NCBI GenBank assembly: GCA_000156115.1
Contig: DS995276.1
Span: 3,566,620 to 3,630,619 of the forward strand
Length of the DNA stretch: 64,000 bases
Source: Rhodobacteraceae bacterium HTCC2083
GTDB taxonomy: Bacteria > Pseudomonadota > Alphaproteobacteria > Rhodobacterales > Rhodobacteraceae
Direction of reading: 5' to 3'
Under the pieces are notes generated by a model. It was not told the DNA's origin. It searched no databases and saw only the letters and a list, made by a program, of their open reading frames with translations. Below are positions 54,688 through 64,000 of this stretch, one piece after another. The stretch's first letter is position 1; each line of letters starts with the position of its first letter. The translations under genes were made by a program, and so were the position numbers.

Positions 54688-56847
54688 TTAAGCAACGCTC
54701 GCCTTTAACTCCAAACGGCGCGCGTGAAGCACAGGTTCAGTATAGCCCGACGGTTGATTACGCCCTTTAAACACCAACTCGCACGCGGCTTTATAGGCAA
54801 TTGTATCAAACCCCGGCGCCATCTTGCGGTAAAGATTATCACCCTCGTTCTGGCGGTCGACAACGGTGGCCATCTTTTCCATCGCCGCACGAACCTGATC
54901 TTCGCTCACCACGCCATGATGCAACCAATTTGCTAATGCTTGGCTTGAAATCCGGCAGGTTGCGCGATCTTCCATCAGCCCTACATCATTGATGTCAGGA
55001 ACTTTTGAGCACCCAACACCCTGATCGATCCAGCGCACAACATAGCCCAAAATACCTTGGGCATTGTTCTCAACCTCACGCTGAATTTGCTCAGGCGACC
55101 ACTGCGCATATTTCGCCAAAGGAATTTCTAGCAAGGTCTGCACGTTCGCGCGTCGCCCCTTTGCTTTGATCTGATCCTGCACTTTTAGCACATCAATCTT
55201 GTGATAGTGCAACGCGTGCAACGTCGCCGCCGTTGGGCTTGGTACCCACGCACAATTCGCGCCCGATTTTGGATGATCTACTTTCTGCTCAAGCATCGCC
55301 GCCATAAGATCCGGCATCGCCCACATGCCCTTACCGATCTGCGCGCGCCCTTGCAGACCACACTCCAGACCAATGTCCACATTCAGGTTCTCATAGGCAC
55401 CGATCCAACCCTTAAGCTTGATGAAATCCTTGCGACTAAATGGGCCAGCCTCCATGGAGGTATGGATCTCATCACCAGTGCGATCCAAAAACCCTGTATT
55501 GATGAAAGCAACGCGCGATTTAGCCGCTCGAATGCAGGATTTCAGGTTGGCCGAGGTCCGGCGTTCCTCATCCATAATACCGATCTTCACTGTATTGCGA
55601 GGCAGTCCAAGAATGTCTTCGACCTTGGCAAAAATCTCGTCAGAAAACGCGACTTCTGCGGGGCCGTGCATCTTGGGTTTCACAACGTAAACAGAGCCAT
55701 GCACCGAATTCCCGCTCTCGCGTTTCAGGTCATGCATCGCAATCATCACGGTGCAGAGCGCATCCATTAAACCTTCGCCAATCTCAGCGCCATCACGGTC
55801 CAGAATTGCAGGGTTGGTCATCAAGTGACCCACATTGCGCACCCACAAAAGGGCGCGCCCTTTCAGCGACACTTCTCCGCCCTCTGGCGCTATGTAAACG
55901 CGATCCGCGCTCAAGCGGCGGGTCATCATCTGGCCACCTTTCTCGAAGGTTTCTTCTAGATCACCTTTCATGAGCCCTAGCCAATTCGCGTAAGCGCCGA
56001 CTTTGTCCTCTGCGTCCACGCAGGCCACGCTATCCTCGCAATCCATAATCGCAGAAAGCGCACTTTCAAGCACAACATCCGCGAGCCCTGCCTGATCGCG
56101 GCTGCCAATCGGATGCGTGCGATCAAAGACCAACTCCACATGCAGACCATTGTTGCGCAAAATGAGCGCACTTGGGGCCTTCGGATGCCCTTGATACCCA
56201 ATGAATTGCGACGGATCACTTAGTGGTAAATCATCAACCAGTAGCGCCCCGTCATGCACATGATAGCGACGCACATCTGCATGCGAAGCCCCTGAAATCG
56301 GGAAAGTTTCGTCTAGAAACACACGTGCACGCGCCACGACGCGGGCACCGCGGCCCCTGTCATATGCGCCTTTTGGCGCAGCGCTGCCCATCACATCCGT
56401 ACCGTAAAACCCATCATACAAGCTGCCCCAACGCGCGTTCGCAGCGTTCAGCGCAAAGCGCGCGTTCGTAACAGGTACCACCAATTGCGGACCGGGCGTT
56501 TTTGCGATCTCTGGATCAACGTTGGTCGTATCGATCTGGAAATCATTCCCTTCAGGGAGCAAATACCCGATCTCACGCAAGAAACCGAAGTAGGCATCTC
56601 GCGTGTCACCGCCTGCCTTGTGCGCCCTATGCCAAGCATCAATCTTGCCCTGCATTTCCACGCGCTCTGCAAGTAATGCGCGGTTCTTTGGCCCCAGATC
56701 ATGCGCCAAATCCGACAGACCTGCCCAGAACACACCCGGATTGACACCCGTACCTTCAAGCGCGTTGCCTTCAATGAAATCCACAAGGATTTTATCGACC
56801 TGTAGCCCATGCTTTTCGATCCGTTTGGTCATGTCATTCACCTGCAA
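54688..56847 (-). CDS. glcB: Malate synthase G
   Basis: 719 residues, the length of the G isoform. Condenses glyoxylate with acetyl-CoA to malate (glyoxylate use). Motifs include [60 protein letters not shown] and [19 protein letters not shown]. It would use acetyl-CoA from acs and glyoxylate from C2 metabolism; isocitrate lyase is not in the window. Confidence 0.95.
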   Translation of the reverse strand: MQVNDMTKRIEKHGLQVDKILVDFIEGNALEGTGVNPGVFWAGLSDLAHDLGPKNRALLAERVEMQGKIDAWHRAHKAGGDTRDAYFGFLREIGYLLPEGNDFQIDTTNVDPEIAKTPGPQLVVPVTNARFALNAANARWGSLYDGFYGTDVMGSAAPKGAYDRGRGARVVARARVFLDETFPISGASHADVRRYHVHDGALLVDDLPLSDPSQFIGYQGHPKAPSALILRNNGLHVELVFDRTHPIGSRDQAGLADVVLESALSAIMDCEDSVACVDAEDKVGAYANWLGLMKGDLEETFEKGGQMMTRRLSADRVYIAPEGGEVSLKGRALLWVRNVGHLMTNPAILDRDGAEIGEGLMDALCTVMIAMHDLKRESGNSVHGSVYVVKPKMHGPAEVAFSDEIFAKVEDILGLPRNTVKIGIMDEERRTSANLKSCIRAAKSRVAFINTGFLDRTGDEIHTSMEAGPFSRKDFIKLKGWIGAYENLNVDIGLECGLQGRAQIGKGMWAMPDLMAAMLEQKVDHPKSGANCAWVPSPTAATLHALHYHKIDVLKVQDQIKAKGRRANVQTLLEIPLAKYAQWSPEQIQREVENNAQGILGYVVRWIDQGVGCSKVPDINDVGLMEDRATCRISSQALANWLHHGVVSEDQVRAAMEKMATVVDRQNEGDNLYRKMAPGFDTIAYKAACELVFKGRNQPSGYTEPVLHARRLELKASVA

Positions 56848-56914
56848 ATGTATCTCATTACGCCTGACCTAGTTCACGCAGCAGTACGGGGCAACAAAAG
56901 CTTTGAAAGACTAT

Positions 56915-57360
56915 TCACAAATTTCGAAAACTAAATGCATTCTGCACAGACGCACCAAACAAATACGCCTCATGGGCGCGCAGAAATAGAAATGCTGCGG
57001 TCATCTTGGATGTGGTCTTCAAAAAGTCGGGAAAAAGCGTTTCAAGCTGTTTGATCGTGGTTCCAGTGACCAAAGATTTTACCGCAACCAAAGCAGCGCT
57101 CGTTCCGAAATAAAGCTGGGCCATCGGGTTGCTGACATAAACGCAATGGTTGGGCGACAAGCGCAGGTCTTGCGAATTTCCTATAGCCTCCGCCTCAAAA
57201 CAAATTGGCGCAAGCTTGCCGCGCCCACGTACCGTGTTCTTGCCACACCAAAGGACTTCTTGCACCCCATTTTCCAAAGTCACAAGATGATCAACGGCGC
57301 GTATTTTGGCCACGTCAAGCAAGCCAAAATTGGTTTAATGTTCGTGCTTTCTGCGAAGCA
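56915..57360 (-). pseudogene. Hint-domain remnant, truncated and frameshifted
   Basis: The frame 57322-56915 reads DVAKIRAVDHLVTLENGVQE ... LRLSPNHCVYVS, the body of a Hint domain as in the RTX/Hint protein at 50.2 kb. Its expected start is absent from that frame, but CFAEST follows the splice-type Cys pattern (like CFTPGT) in another frame at about 57360-57343, and a TAA lies between the two parts, so a base change has shifted them. The sequence upstream has stops in all relevant frames, so no passenger domain remains. Alternatively a small separate protein starts at 57322. No counterpart RTX repeats seen here. Confidence 0.6.
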
Positions 57361-57694
57361 TGCAACTTAATCGTCATACGCATTTGGTCTGTGTGTAAGA
57401 TGTGCGTTCCTGATTAAACGTGTAGCTGCTGCCCGGGCTAAACGGAGCTGTGGAAACAAGGCCATCCACAGGCCCTTGTTGGTAGCCATCTCCGCCAAAG
57501 CCTCATCAGGCAAACCACCGATAAAATCGGACGGGCTTTATAAGTGAAGTTAATAAGGCATAAAACGCCCTCATTCATGAACACTCGTACTCAACTAACT
57601 TTTAACTATTCCCAGATTGCGTAACTATCTTGTCTTTTGGTGACAATTTTGGGTCGAGTATATTAATTAGCGACAGACTGGCGGCAATCGCGAT
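57361..57694. other. Intergenic region left of the DUF2256 gene
   Basis: 334 bases with no supported gene. It holds a hairpin-like AACAAGGCC (57456-57464) / GGCCCTTGTT (57472-57481) repeat near its left side and an AT-rich stretch near 57600-57670 that may carry regulatory signals. No RNA gene recognised. Confidence 0.4.
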
Positions 57695-57841
57695 CTAATC
57701 AGCCTTACTGCGCCGACATCGTTCGGAGCAATATTTTACGCTCTCCCAATCGCGTGCCCATTTTTTGCGCCATGTAAACGGCAGCCCACAACATGCGCAA
57801 ATCTTGCTCGGCAGATTGGCTTTCTTCACACCTTTTGGCAT
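57695..57841 (-). CDS. DUF2256 domain-containing small protein
   Basis: 48 residues, too short for length-based gene finders. It starts [20 protein letters not shown], continues [20 protein letters not shown] and RCRRSKAD, matching the DUF2256 pattern closely. The CACC and CSERC cysteines suggest a zinc knuckle. Function unknown. ATG at 57841, stop at 57695. Divergent from pepN (66 bases). Confidence 0.88.
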   Translation of the reverse strand: MPKGVKKANLPSKICACCGLPFTWRKKWARDWESVKYCSERCRRSKAD

Positions 57842-57907
57842 CGTTTACTCCTTCTTTTCATTGCTCTCTCAGTTCGTTAGCCTGCGCCCTAGCAACAGGA
57901 GCACACC

Positions 57908-60460
57908 ATGCGCGAGCCAGCACCGCAAACGATCTATCTCAAAGACTACACAGCTTTCGGTTACACCGTGGAAGATGTGCATCTGACGTTCAAACTCTCC
58001 CCCACCGCCACGCGCGTCCTCTCACGTATTCGCTTCGCGCCCAATCCCAAGGCCACTGATAAGACGTTCTTTCTACACGGGGAGCAACTTGATCTGAAAT
58101 GGGCAAAAATCAATGGCGCAGATATCGCGCCAAACCTCACGCCCGAAGGCTTAACAGCCGATGTCCCTGATGGACCGTTTACGTTCGAGGCAGAGGTCGA
58201 AATCAGCCCGCAAACCAATACCGCGCTTGAGGGTCTCTATATGTCGAGGGGCATGTATTGCACGCAATGCGAAGCTGAAGGTTTTCGCAAAATTACCTAC
58301 TACCCTGATCGTCCCGACGTGATGACCACCTTCACAGTGCGCGTCGAAGGCCCGCATCCGGTTCTGTTGTCCAACGGAAATCCCACATCCTCCGGCACAC
58401 ATTTCGCTGAATGGCACGACCCTTGGCCCAAGCCTGCCTATCTATTCGCGTTGGTCGCAGGCGAGTTGATCGCGCATCCTGACCGCTTCACAACAATGTC
58501 CGGCAAAGACGTAGAATTGAACATCTACGTGCGTGCGGGCGACGAAGACAAATGCGCCTTCGGCATGGAAGCGCTCAAGAAATCAATGATTTGGGACGAA
58601 AAGGTCTACGGACGCGAATATGATCTCGACATCTTCAATATCGTTGCTGTCGATGATTTCAACATGGGTGCGATGGAAAACAAAGGCCTGAACGTCTTTA
58701 ACTCCTCCTGTGTTCTCGCCTCCCCTGAAACCTCGACGGATGCCAACTTTGAGCGGATCGAAGCGATCATCGCCCATGAATATTTCCACAATTGGACCGG
58801 CAATCGCATCACCTGTCGTGACTGGTTCCAGCTCTGCCTAAAAGAAGGGCTGACCGTCTACCGCGACAGTCAATTTACCTCTGACATCCGCTCTGCTTCA
58901 GTCAAACGCATCTCTGACGTAATTGATTTGCGAGGTCGTCAGTTCGCCGAAGATGGCGGTCCCCTTGCCCATCCCGTACGCCCCGACAGCTTTATGGAGA
59001 TCAACAATTTCTACACTGCGACAGTCTATGAAAAGGGTGCCGAGGTCATCGGTATGCTCAAAACCCTCGTCGGCGATGACGCTTACGCAATGGCAGTGGA
59101 CCTATATTTCGAACGCCACGACGGCGACGCCGCGACAATCGAGGACTGGCTTCAGGTCTTTGAAGACGTCACAGGTCGCAATCTGAAACGCTTCAAACGC
59201 TGGTATACATCCGCAGGTACACCGCGCTTGCGTGTGAAGGAAAGCTACAAGAATGGCCGCTATAAACTGACATTCCGTCAAGAAACGCTGCCCACACCTG
59301 GCCAGCCACAAAAAAAGCCGCGTGTTATTCCGATTGCGGTAGGTCTGTTAAATGCGCAGGGCAACGAAATCGCGCCAACGCAGATCTTGGAAATGACAAA
59401 ACGCCAGCAAAGCTTCAAATGGGAGGGCTTAAACGAGCAACCGACGCCCTCAATCCTACGTGGTTTTTCAGCTCCTGTGATCCTAGAGCGCGAGACGAAC
59501 GATACAGAGCGCGCGTTCCTGCTCGCCCATGACACCGACCCGTTTAATCGTTGGGAGGCTGGTCGCGAGCTTGCCAAATCCACGTTGCTTGCGATGATCG
59601 AAGACGGCGCTGCCCCGAACGCAGGCTACCTTGATGGCATGCTCGCTGTGCTGCGTGATGACAGTCTTGATCCCGCAACCCGCGCGCTGATGCTTGGTCT
59701 GCCCAGCCAGTCCGATCTCACACAAATCCTTGCCGACAAGGGCGTAAATCCCGACCCGCAAGAAATTTACGACGCAGTGCAAACGCTGAAACTCTCGATG
59801 GCACAGCACATGCAAGACACGCTGCCGCGTATTTATGCTGCGTGCCAAGTCACTGGCCCCTACTCGCCCGAGACAGAACCAGCGGGAAAACGCGCTTTGG
59901 CCAACGCTGTTCTCGCACTTGGATCGCGCCTTGATGGGGGTAAGGCCGCGCAGGAACAATACGACGCTGCGGACAACATGACCCAACAACTCTCCGCGCT
60001 GGCCTGTCTTTTGCAGGAGAACGTCGGCGAAACTGCTTTGGCAAAATTCTATGAACAATGGAAGCATGACCGTCTCGTGATGGACAAATGGTTCAACTTA
60101 CAAGTCAGTTGCACGGCACCAGAAGACACGGCGACGACTGCAGAAACCCTCACCAGCCACGCGGATTTTGACCATAAGAACCCGAACCGATTCCGCGCCA
60201 CGCTTGGTGCCCTCGCGATGCGCCATGCAGGATTTCATCACATCTCCGGGCGGGGTTACACGCTTTTGGCGGATTGGCTAATCACGCTTGATCCGATCAA
60301 TCCACAGACAACCGCGCGCATGTGCAGCGCGTTTCAGACGTGGAAACGCTATGATGAGGCCCGTCAAAACATGATGTTGGCAGAGATTGATCGCATTCTT
60401 TCCCAGCCAAACCTCAGCCGCGACACCACTGAAATGCTGACACGCATTCGCACCGCATGA
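57908..60460 (+). CDS. pepN: Aminopeptidase N
   Basis: 850 residues. M1-family zinc aminopeptidase. The zinc site HEYFH (as IIAHEYFHNWTGNRI) with the downstream KEGLTVYRDSQF Glu, and the GAMENKGLNVF exopeptidase motif, are intact. N-terminal beta domain and C-terminal helical domain as in Escherichia coli PepN (870 residues). Overlaps the next gene as ATGA. Confidence 0.96.
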   Translation: MREPAPQTIYLKDYTAFGYTVEDVHLTFKLSPTATRVLSRIRFAPNPKATDKTFFLHGEQLDLKWAKINGADIAPNLTPEGLTADVPDGPFTFEAEVEISPQTNTALEGLYMSRGMYCTQCEAEGFRKITYYPDRPDVMTTFTVRVEGPHPVLLSNGNPTSSGTHFAEWHDPWPKPAYLFALVAGELIAHPDRFTTMSGKDVELNIYVRAGDEDKCAFGMEALKKSMIWDEKVYGREYDLDIFNIVAVDDFNMGAMENKGLNVFNSSCVLASPETSTDANFERIEAIIAHEYFHNWTGNRITCRDWFQLCLKEGLTVYRDSQFTSDIRSASVKRISDVIDLRGRQFAEDGGPLAHPVRPDSFMEINNFYTATVYEKGAEVIGMLKTLVGDDAYAMAVDLYFERHDGDAATIEDWLQVFEDVTGRNLKRFKRWYTSAGTPRLRVKESYKNGRYKLTFRQETLPTPGQPQKKPRVIPIAVGLLNAQGNEIAPTQILEMTKRQQSFKWEGLNEQPTPSILRGFSAPVILERETNDTERAFLLAHDTDPFNRWEAGRELAKSTLLAMIEDGAAPNAGYLDGMLAVLRDDSLDPATRALMLGLPSQSDLTQILADKGVNPDPQEIYDAVQTLKLSMAQHMQDTLPRIYAACQVTGPYSPETEPAGKRALANAVLALGSRLDGGKAAQEQYDAADNMTQQLSALACLLQENVGETALAKFYEQWKHDRLVMDKWFNLQVSCTAPEDTATTAETLTSHADFDHKNPNRFRATLGALAMRHAGFHHISGRGYTLLADWLITLDPINPQTTARMCSAFQTWKRYDEARQNMMLAEIDRILSQPNLSRDTTEMLTRIRTA

Positions 60461-60888
60461 GAGATTTCACCTTCCAACGCGCCGCGCGCGGCCCGCGCGC
60501 GGTTGGATTTGTTGTGCTGTGGTGGCTCATAATTTTCGCGCTTTACGCCTTTCTCAATGGCTCTTGGGTGATCCTTGCGATTTTGGCGCTGTGCAGTGTG
60601 CCTGCTCTCTTAGATATTTATCGTGGGACCTCGACTGCACTACAAATCACCGCGAAAAACATCCAATGGCGGTCTGGCAAACGCGCGGGCAGTTTAGCGC
60701 GCGGGCAACTTAGATCTGTACGGCTTGATACACGGCTTGATCTGTCTTTGCGCATGACGTTGCTCACCTATCAAGGCGAAAAATTACGTCTACCTTATGA
60801 ATGCATACCGAAAGCTAGCGATATCGAAGCCGTGTTAAAAGCCCAAGACATCCCCTACGAAAGGCATCATTTCACATTGATGTCCTAA
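60457..60888 (+). CDS. Small membrane protein of unknown function downstream of pepN
   Basis: 143 residues. Two N-terminal membrane helices (AVGFVVLWWLIIFALYAFL and WVILAILALCSVPALLDIY) then a soluble part (ALQITAKNIQWRSGKRAGSL ... LRLPYECIPKASDIEAVLKAQ) of PH-like character. It is translationally coupled to pepN (4-base overlap). Its 3' end overlaps the convergent transglycosylase-like gene by 54 bases. Function unknown. The layout (two helices, then a beta-rich domain) resembles the 36626-37102 protein. Confidence 0.75.
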   Translation: MRDFTFQRAARGPRAVGFVVLWWLIIFALYAFLNGSWVILAILALCSVPALLDIYRGTSTALQITAKNIQWRSGKRAGSLARGQLRSVRLDTRLDLSLRMTLLTYQGEKLRLPYECIPKASDIEAVLKAQDIPYERHHFTLMS

Positions 60889-61617
60889 GCATCGGGCCGC
60901 AGTCGTGGTCGCACTGATTTCAAATTCCGGCAATATTCCTGTTTGCGCGTCCATGCGGCGATATCTTTGCGTTTGCAGCTGATGCGCATCGGCCCCCAAT
61001 CCGCCCGCGACCCAGCGCCAACGTTTGTCCTTACTGGCCATGACTTTGTCTCGGGGCATCACTACGGTCAAAATACGCACAGCACATGCGAGATTAGACG
61101 GACCATGCTTGAGACCCTCGCGGCTTGGCGCGCTACATTTATAGTCTCGTACCGTTGCAGGCAAAATCTGCAACGAGCCATACCAACGTCCATTGCCGCC
61201 AACTGCGTCCTGAAGATGGGTGCTTTCGTGCTTTGTCAAAGCCAACATAACGCCTGCCCTAAACGCAGCGCCTTGCTCCTCGCCTGCCTCTGGATAGGCC
61301 GGACACCAATCCGCAATATCGCGCGGAACGGTTTGCAAAATGGGTTTGCCATGCGATCGCAACGCGGAAATAGCCGCGCGCATGGAGATGCGACCGGCGG
61401 GGCGATGGTCCCAACGCGCCACTGTTACACTGTCCCCCGCTCTGCGGTTTGGGCGCAGGGATTCCTGTGGTGCTAAAGATTTGGACACAGTGATTTGTGC
61501 AAAAACTTCTGAATTCAGGCGAATCGATGGCCGCATGGTGTGATCTGCTGCAATGCTCGCAACCGGGAACCACAGACACATCAGCGCAAGAATAGCTTTT
61601 AAACGTAGGTGTTTCAT
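60835..61617 (-). CDS. Secreted lytic-transglycosylase-like (SLT) protein
   Basis: 260 residues. Signal peptide MKHLRLKAILALMCLWFPVASIA. The central part (LALTKHESTHLQDAVGGNG, then GSLQILPATVRDYKC) fits an SLT/lysozyme-like active site with the catalytic Glu in HES and a GSLQI loop like the GLMQI of SLT70. It would cleave peptidoglycan in the periplasm. The C-terminal 20 residues or so overlap the convergent gene; a shorter true protein is possible. Confidence 0.72.
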   Translation of the reverse strand: MKHLRLKAILALMCLWFPVASIAADHTMRPSIRLNSEVFAQITVSKSLAPQESLRPNRRAGDSVTVARWDHRPAGRISMRAAISALRSHGKPILQTVPRDIADWCPAYPEAGEEQGAAFRAGVMLALTKHESTHLQDAVGGNGRWYGSLQILPATVRDYKCSAPSREGLKHGPSNLACAVRILTVVMPRDKVMASKDKRWRWVAGGLGADAHQLQTQRYRRMDAQTGILPEFEISATTTAARCLGHQCEMMPFVGDVLGF

Positions 61618-61790
61618 CGCGCCACTCTACCTATTTCTATGGCTCAGACAAAAAGCTAGTCTCTGCCTCTATCCCATTTAACCGCCTTCGGAAACAGTTT
61701 GTTCTCGCCCGTTGCCCGCCATGATTGCGCCCGATTGCACCGCCATAAGATCTTCAACGCCTCGATTAAGATGAGTGAAAGAAACACCAT

Positions 61791-63065
61791 ATGTCTATTT
61801 TCAAATCGCTTGCGGCCCGTCTGCCTGGAATGCAAATCACGCCGCGCACCGCGGTGGTGAAAAAGTCCTCAAAAGCAAGCATTCAAACTGACGCGCCAGA
61901 TCTGGACAGGCTCTTGGTCATTCCCGTCTCGAAAGAGCCGCGTGAAGAACAGCTGCGCAGCTATCACTTTAATCAAGGTCAATTCTTGGCGCGCCAAGAG
62001 CGTTGGGAAGATCTAAGTATACTTGTGCAGAACGAAGACACGCAGCGCCACGCCTCCGATGGGGGCGTGCCGATTGCGGAGCTTTTGTGCCAAGGTGCGC
62101 GCTCGGATGTGGTTGCACTCGCGGAACATCTTTTGATCGATGGAAAACCCGAGGAAAACCGCCCCCTGACGGAGGCGATTTTCGCACTTGAAGGGATCTT
62201 AAACGAGTACCCGGACAACCATGTGATCGCGACGATTGTTGCGCTCGCGCATCTCGATATCGCATGGGCATGGCGCGGCACCGAGAGCACACGTGACACC
62301 CCTGCGCGCAATCTCGAAGCATTCAGCTTGCATTGCAAACGCGCGCAGCAAGTGCTTGATCCCTTTTGTGGAATAGAGCTTGATAGTTCGCTCTTAACCT
62401 CTGCGCGCTGCGCACTGTTGGTTGGCAATCCGAACGCGAACGATCGAGTGGCCGACGATTATGAGGACTTGATTGACCTCGCGCCGCAACAACAACGCCA
62501 TATCCGCGCGCTTGGACATCACATGTTGCCGCAATGGTTTGGCAGCTACGGCTCCCTTGAATTGGAAGCCCGCCGAACAGCCTCCAGAACCCAAGATATA
62601 TGGGGGGCTGGTGCCTATACATGGGCGTTTTTTGACGCGCTTTTGGTTGATCCGGCCTGTGCCCGCGTTCTCGACATTCCATTCTTCTTGGAAGGTATGC
62701 GCGATATTCTCGAGCGCTCAGAAGATCAACATAATGCAAACATGTTTGCCTCCTTTGCGGCAGTGTCGATTCCGAACGCAGCAAAACAATGTGGTGAAGA
62801 CCTCGAAGCAATCGCAGCACTGAAACAAATTCAAAAATCTGCGCAGTGGATTATGTCGGATCATCTGCATGAACTGCATCCCCTCATTTGGGGGCATGCT
62901 ATTGAAGGATTCGACAACCAAGCCCGCATCGCATCCATTGACGCCCTTTTTAAGCAAGGTCGTGAAAAGGCGAACCAAGTCTTTGTGAGCCTGTTTGGGG
63001 ATCAAATGTTAAAAGGCAACGCGCTAATTTTTACACCCCAAGGACTTTTTGTTCAACAAGCGTAA
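61791..63065 (+). CDS. Uncharacterised helical protein
   Basis: 424 residues. No family recognised. The sequence is largely alpha-helical with repeated Ala/Leu-rich segments (residues about 100-400) that may be TPR-like, including HIRALGHHMLPQWFGSYGSLE and MFASFAAVSIPNAAKQCGEDL. No signal peptide, membrane helix or metal motif. It starts with ATG at 61791 and is divergent from the transglycosylase-like gene. Length and codon character support a real gene. Confidence 0.65.
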   Translation: MSIFKSLAARLPGMQITPRTAVVKKSSKASIQTDAPDLDRLLVIPVSKEPREEQLRSYHFNQGQFLARQERWEDLSILVQNEDTQRHASDGGVPIAELLCQGARSDVVALAEHLLIDGKPEENRPLTEAIFALEGILNEYPDNHVIATIVALAHLDIAWAWRGTESTRDTPARNLEAFSLHCKRAQQVLDPFCGIELDSSLLTSARCALLVGNPNANDRVADDYEDLIDLAPQQQRHIRALGHHMLPQWFGSYGSLELEARRTASRTQDIWGAGAYTWAFFDALLVDPACARVLDIPFFLEGMRDILERSEDQHNANMFASFAAVSIPNAAKQCGEDLEAIAALKQIQKSAQWIMSDHLHELHPLIWGHAIEGFDNQARIASIDALFKQGREKANQVFVSLFGDQMLKGNALIFTPQGLFVQQA

Positions 63066-63094
63066 GCCAATCAATGCGACCGCTAGTTTTGGCG

Positions 63095-63430
63095 TTAGCG
63101 CCCTGTCTTCATAAGAAACGCGGCTGTTCCAAACAGCGCTTCGGTCATCGGCATTGAAATCTCTTCATGTGATAAAATCTTAGGGGGCGCTTCTATCTTT
63201 TTAAGATTCTGAGTTTCCGGTTGCTTAACGAGGTGCCAAAATGCCCCACTGGACTTTCGTTGCTCCTCTTTCTCGGACGCGTTGAGAACGGCATCGAACG
63301 ATAGTTCTGCGCTCGAGCGGGACACCTTTGTATTAACCATCAAAAACTTCGACCCATCGTTTGCGATTTGGAACGGCTCTGTATTCATTGAGCGGACAAT
63401 TTGCGCTTGCAGTTCTACTTGCTGCGACAT
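63095..63430 (-). CDS. Hypothetical small protein
   Basis: 111 residues, no signal peptide or recognised motif; a short region rich in Ser/Glu/Lys (ASEKEEQRKSSGAF) lies in the middle. Convergent with the preceding gene with a 29-base gap. No strong ribosome site. Weakly supported; it may be a spurious frame. Confidence 0.4.
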   Translation of the reverse strand: MSQQVELQAQIVRSMNTEPFQIANDGSKFLMVNTKVSRSSAELSFDAVLNASEKEEQRKSSGAFWHLVKQPETQNLKKIEAPPKILSHEEISMPMTEALFGTAAFLMKTGR

Positions 63431-63586
63431 TAGATCTCGATCTAGCGGAAACCTTAGGGACGTTGAACCGAAGGAGAACGCGAGATCAGCATCCTCAAAA
63501 CCTTAAAAAAAACGCTTTCGTACCAACCCCAGAACTGTTCCACGCCAAGCAGTCGGCATGAACAGAATAGCATATTTTGGCTTAGT

Positions 63587-63985
63587 TTAAAACCAGCCCG
63601 GTTGGGGGTCCATCATTCTTGAGCTCATACGCAAGGCAATCTCACGCACGAACGCAGACCTCATCATCGCGCCATGATCAGTGTCAAGCGTTGCAGATTC
63701 TGCCAACCGGTATTCTCGAGTGATTTTAAGCTCTTCTGCATCGAGCAGATGAGCGGCAATCGTGATCGATGCAAGATTGAAGATCGCAATTGGAGCCGAC
63801 GCATTTTCCAAGAACCAGCTTTGTGCAGGTTCTTGCAGAACAACCGCCGCACAAAAGTGTAGCGACGCCATATAATAGAAAAAGACCAGGTGTTTTACTT
63901 TGTGGTGAAAAGGTGGACGCGTGAGCCGCGCCAATAATCCACCGGCGCAGACTGCGATGATCGTTGCCAAAGTGCCTGACAACAT
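63587..63985 (-). CDS. Hypothetical membrane protein, possibly extending beyond the window
   Basis: 132 residues from the ATG at 63985; the frame remains open upstream to the window end, so the true start may lie outside. Hydrophobic stretches near residues 1-20 (LSGTLATIIAVCAGGLLARL), 30-50 (HLVFFYYMASLHFCAAVVL) and 62-82 suggest about three membrane helices. No family recognised. Confidence 0.45.
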   Translation of the reverse strand: MLSGTLATIIAVCAGGLLARLTRPPFHHKVKHLVFFYYMASLHFCAAVVLQEPAQSWFLENASAPIAIFNLASITIAAHLLDAEELKITREYRLAESATLDTDHGAMMRSAFVREIALRMSSRMMDPQPGWF

Positions 63986-64000
63986 GCCGATACAACCAAG

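Noticed and set aside
1-64000. rRNA, tRNA, riboswitch or CRISPR loci
   Set aside because: No cloverleaf, conserved rRNA stretch, repeat-spacer array or known riboswitch core was recognised by eye; a covariance-model search could still find small RNAs.

Overview
The window looks like chromosomal DNA of an alphaproteobacterium of the order Rhodobacterales (roseobacter group). This is judged from gene content, not from any search: an NDUFA12-type complex I subunit gene beside mlaD and a DUF2155 gene, a four-subunit sarcosine oxidase operon (soxBDAG), a HlyU-like gene directly after rpoD, two-gene pntAB, DUF3422 and DUF2256 proteins, and Hint/RTX proteins. No rRNA, tRNA, CRISPR array, phage or insertion sequence was seen, and most of the window is ordinary housekeeping and nutrient-uptake sequence.

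Layout. 1-6.9 kb: a branched-chain amino acid (HAAT) type ABC importer (binding protein, two permeases, two ATPases) followed by acetyl-CoA synthetase. 6.9-8.4 kb: an acyl-CoA ligase broken by an in-frame TAG. 8.6-10.5 kb: accBC, then aat. 11.1-14.5 kb, minus strand: DUF2155, mlaD, NDUFA12, clpX, clpP. 14.6-21.6 kb: riboflavin genes ribE and ribD (with nrdR), with a plus-strand capsule set (kpsS, kpsD-like, kpsC) between them. 21.7-26.7 kb: an SRPBCC protein, a broken hlyU-like gene, rpoD and dnaG. 27.1-33.7 kb: soxG/A/D/B and glutamate dehydrogenase. 34.0-36.6 kb: a tadG-tadE-tadE pilus set. 37.2-41.6 kb: a 3-hydroxyisobutyrate-dehydrogenase-like enzyme, a reductive-dehalogenase-like iron-sulfur protein, DUF3422 and a secreted protein. 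41.7-44.7 kb: pntB and pntA. 44.9-50.0 kb: a frameshifted methyltransferase, SDR, MmcQ/YjbR, and a TetR regulator divergent from an isoquinoline-oxidoreductase-like pair. 50.2-57.8 kb: an RTX/Hint secreted protein, a glutamine-amidotransferase-like hydrolase, a P450 pseudogene, malate synthase G, a degraded Hint remnant and a tiny DUF2256 gene. 57.9-64.0 kb: pepN, a lytic-transglycosylase-like protein and several uncharacterised proteins.

Genes that plausibly act together: the importer and acs link uptake to acetyl-CoA, which accBC and malate synthase can use. Sarcosine oxidase, glutamate dehydrogenase and transhydrogenase fit growth on methylated amines and amino acids. The capsule genes, Tad proteins and RTX/Hint protein form a surface theme.

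The most notable observations are four genes inactivated by point changes with reading frames otherwise intact (nonsense codons in three, a homopolymer indel in one), a Hint remnant that is also shifted, a tight cluster of GANTC (CcrM-type) sites upstream of rpoD, a double palindromic operator overlapping a promoter between tetR and the ior genes, and a structured intergenic element bounded by inverted repeats at 38.2-38.4 kb. No clearly new multi-gene system is evident.
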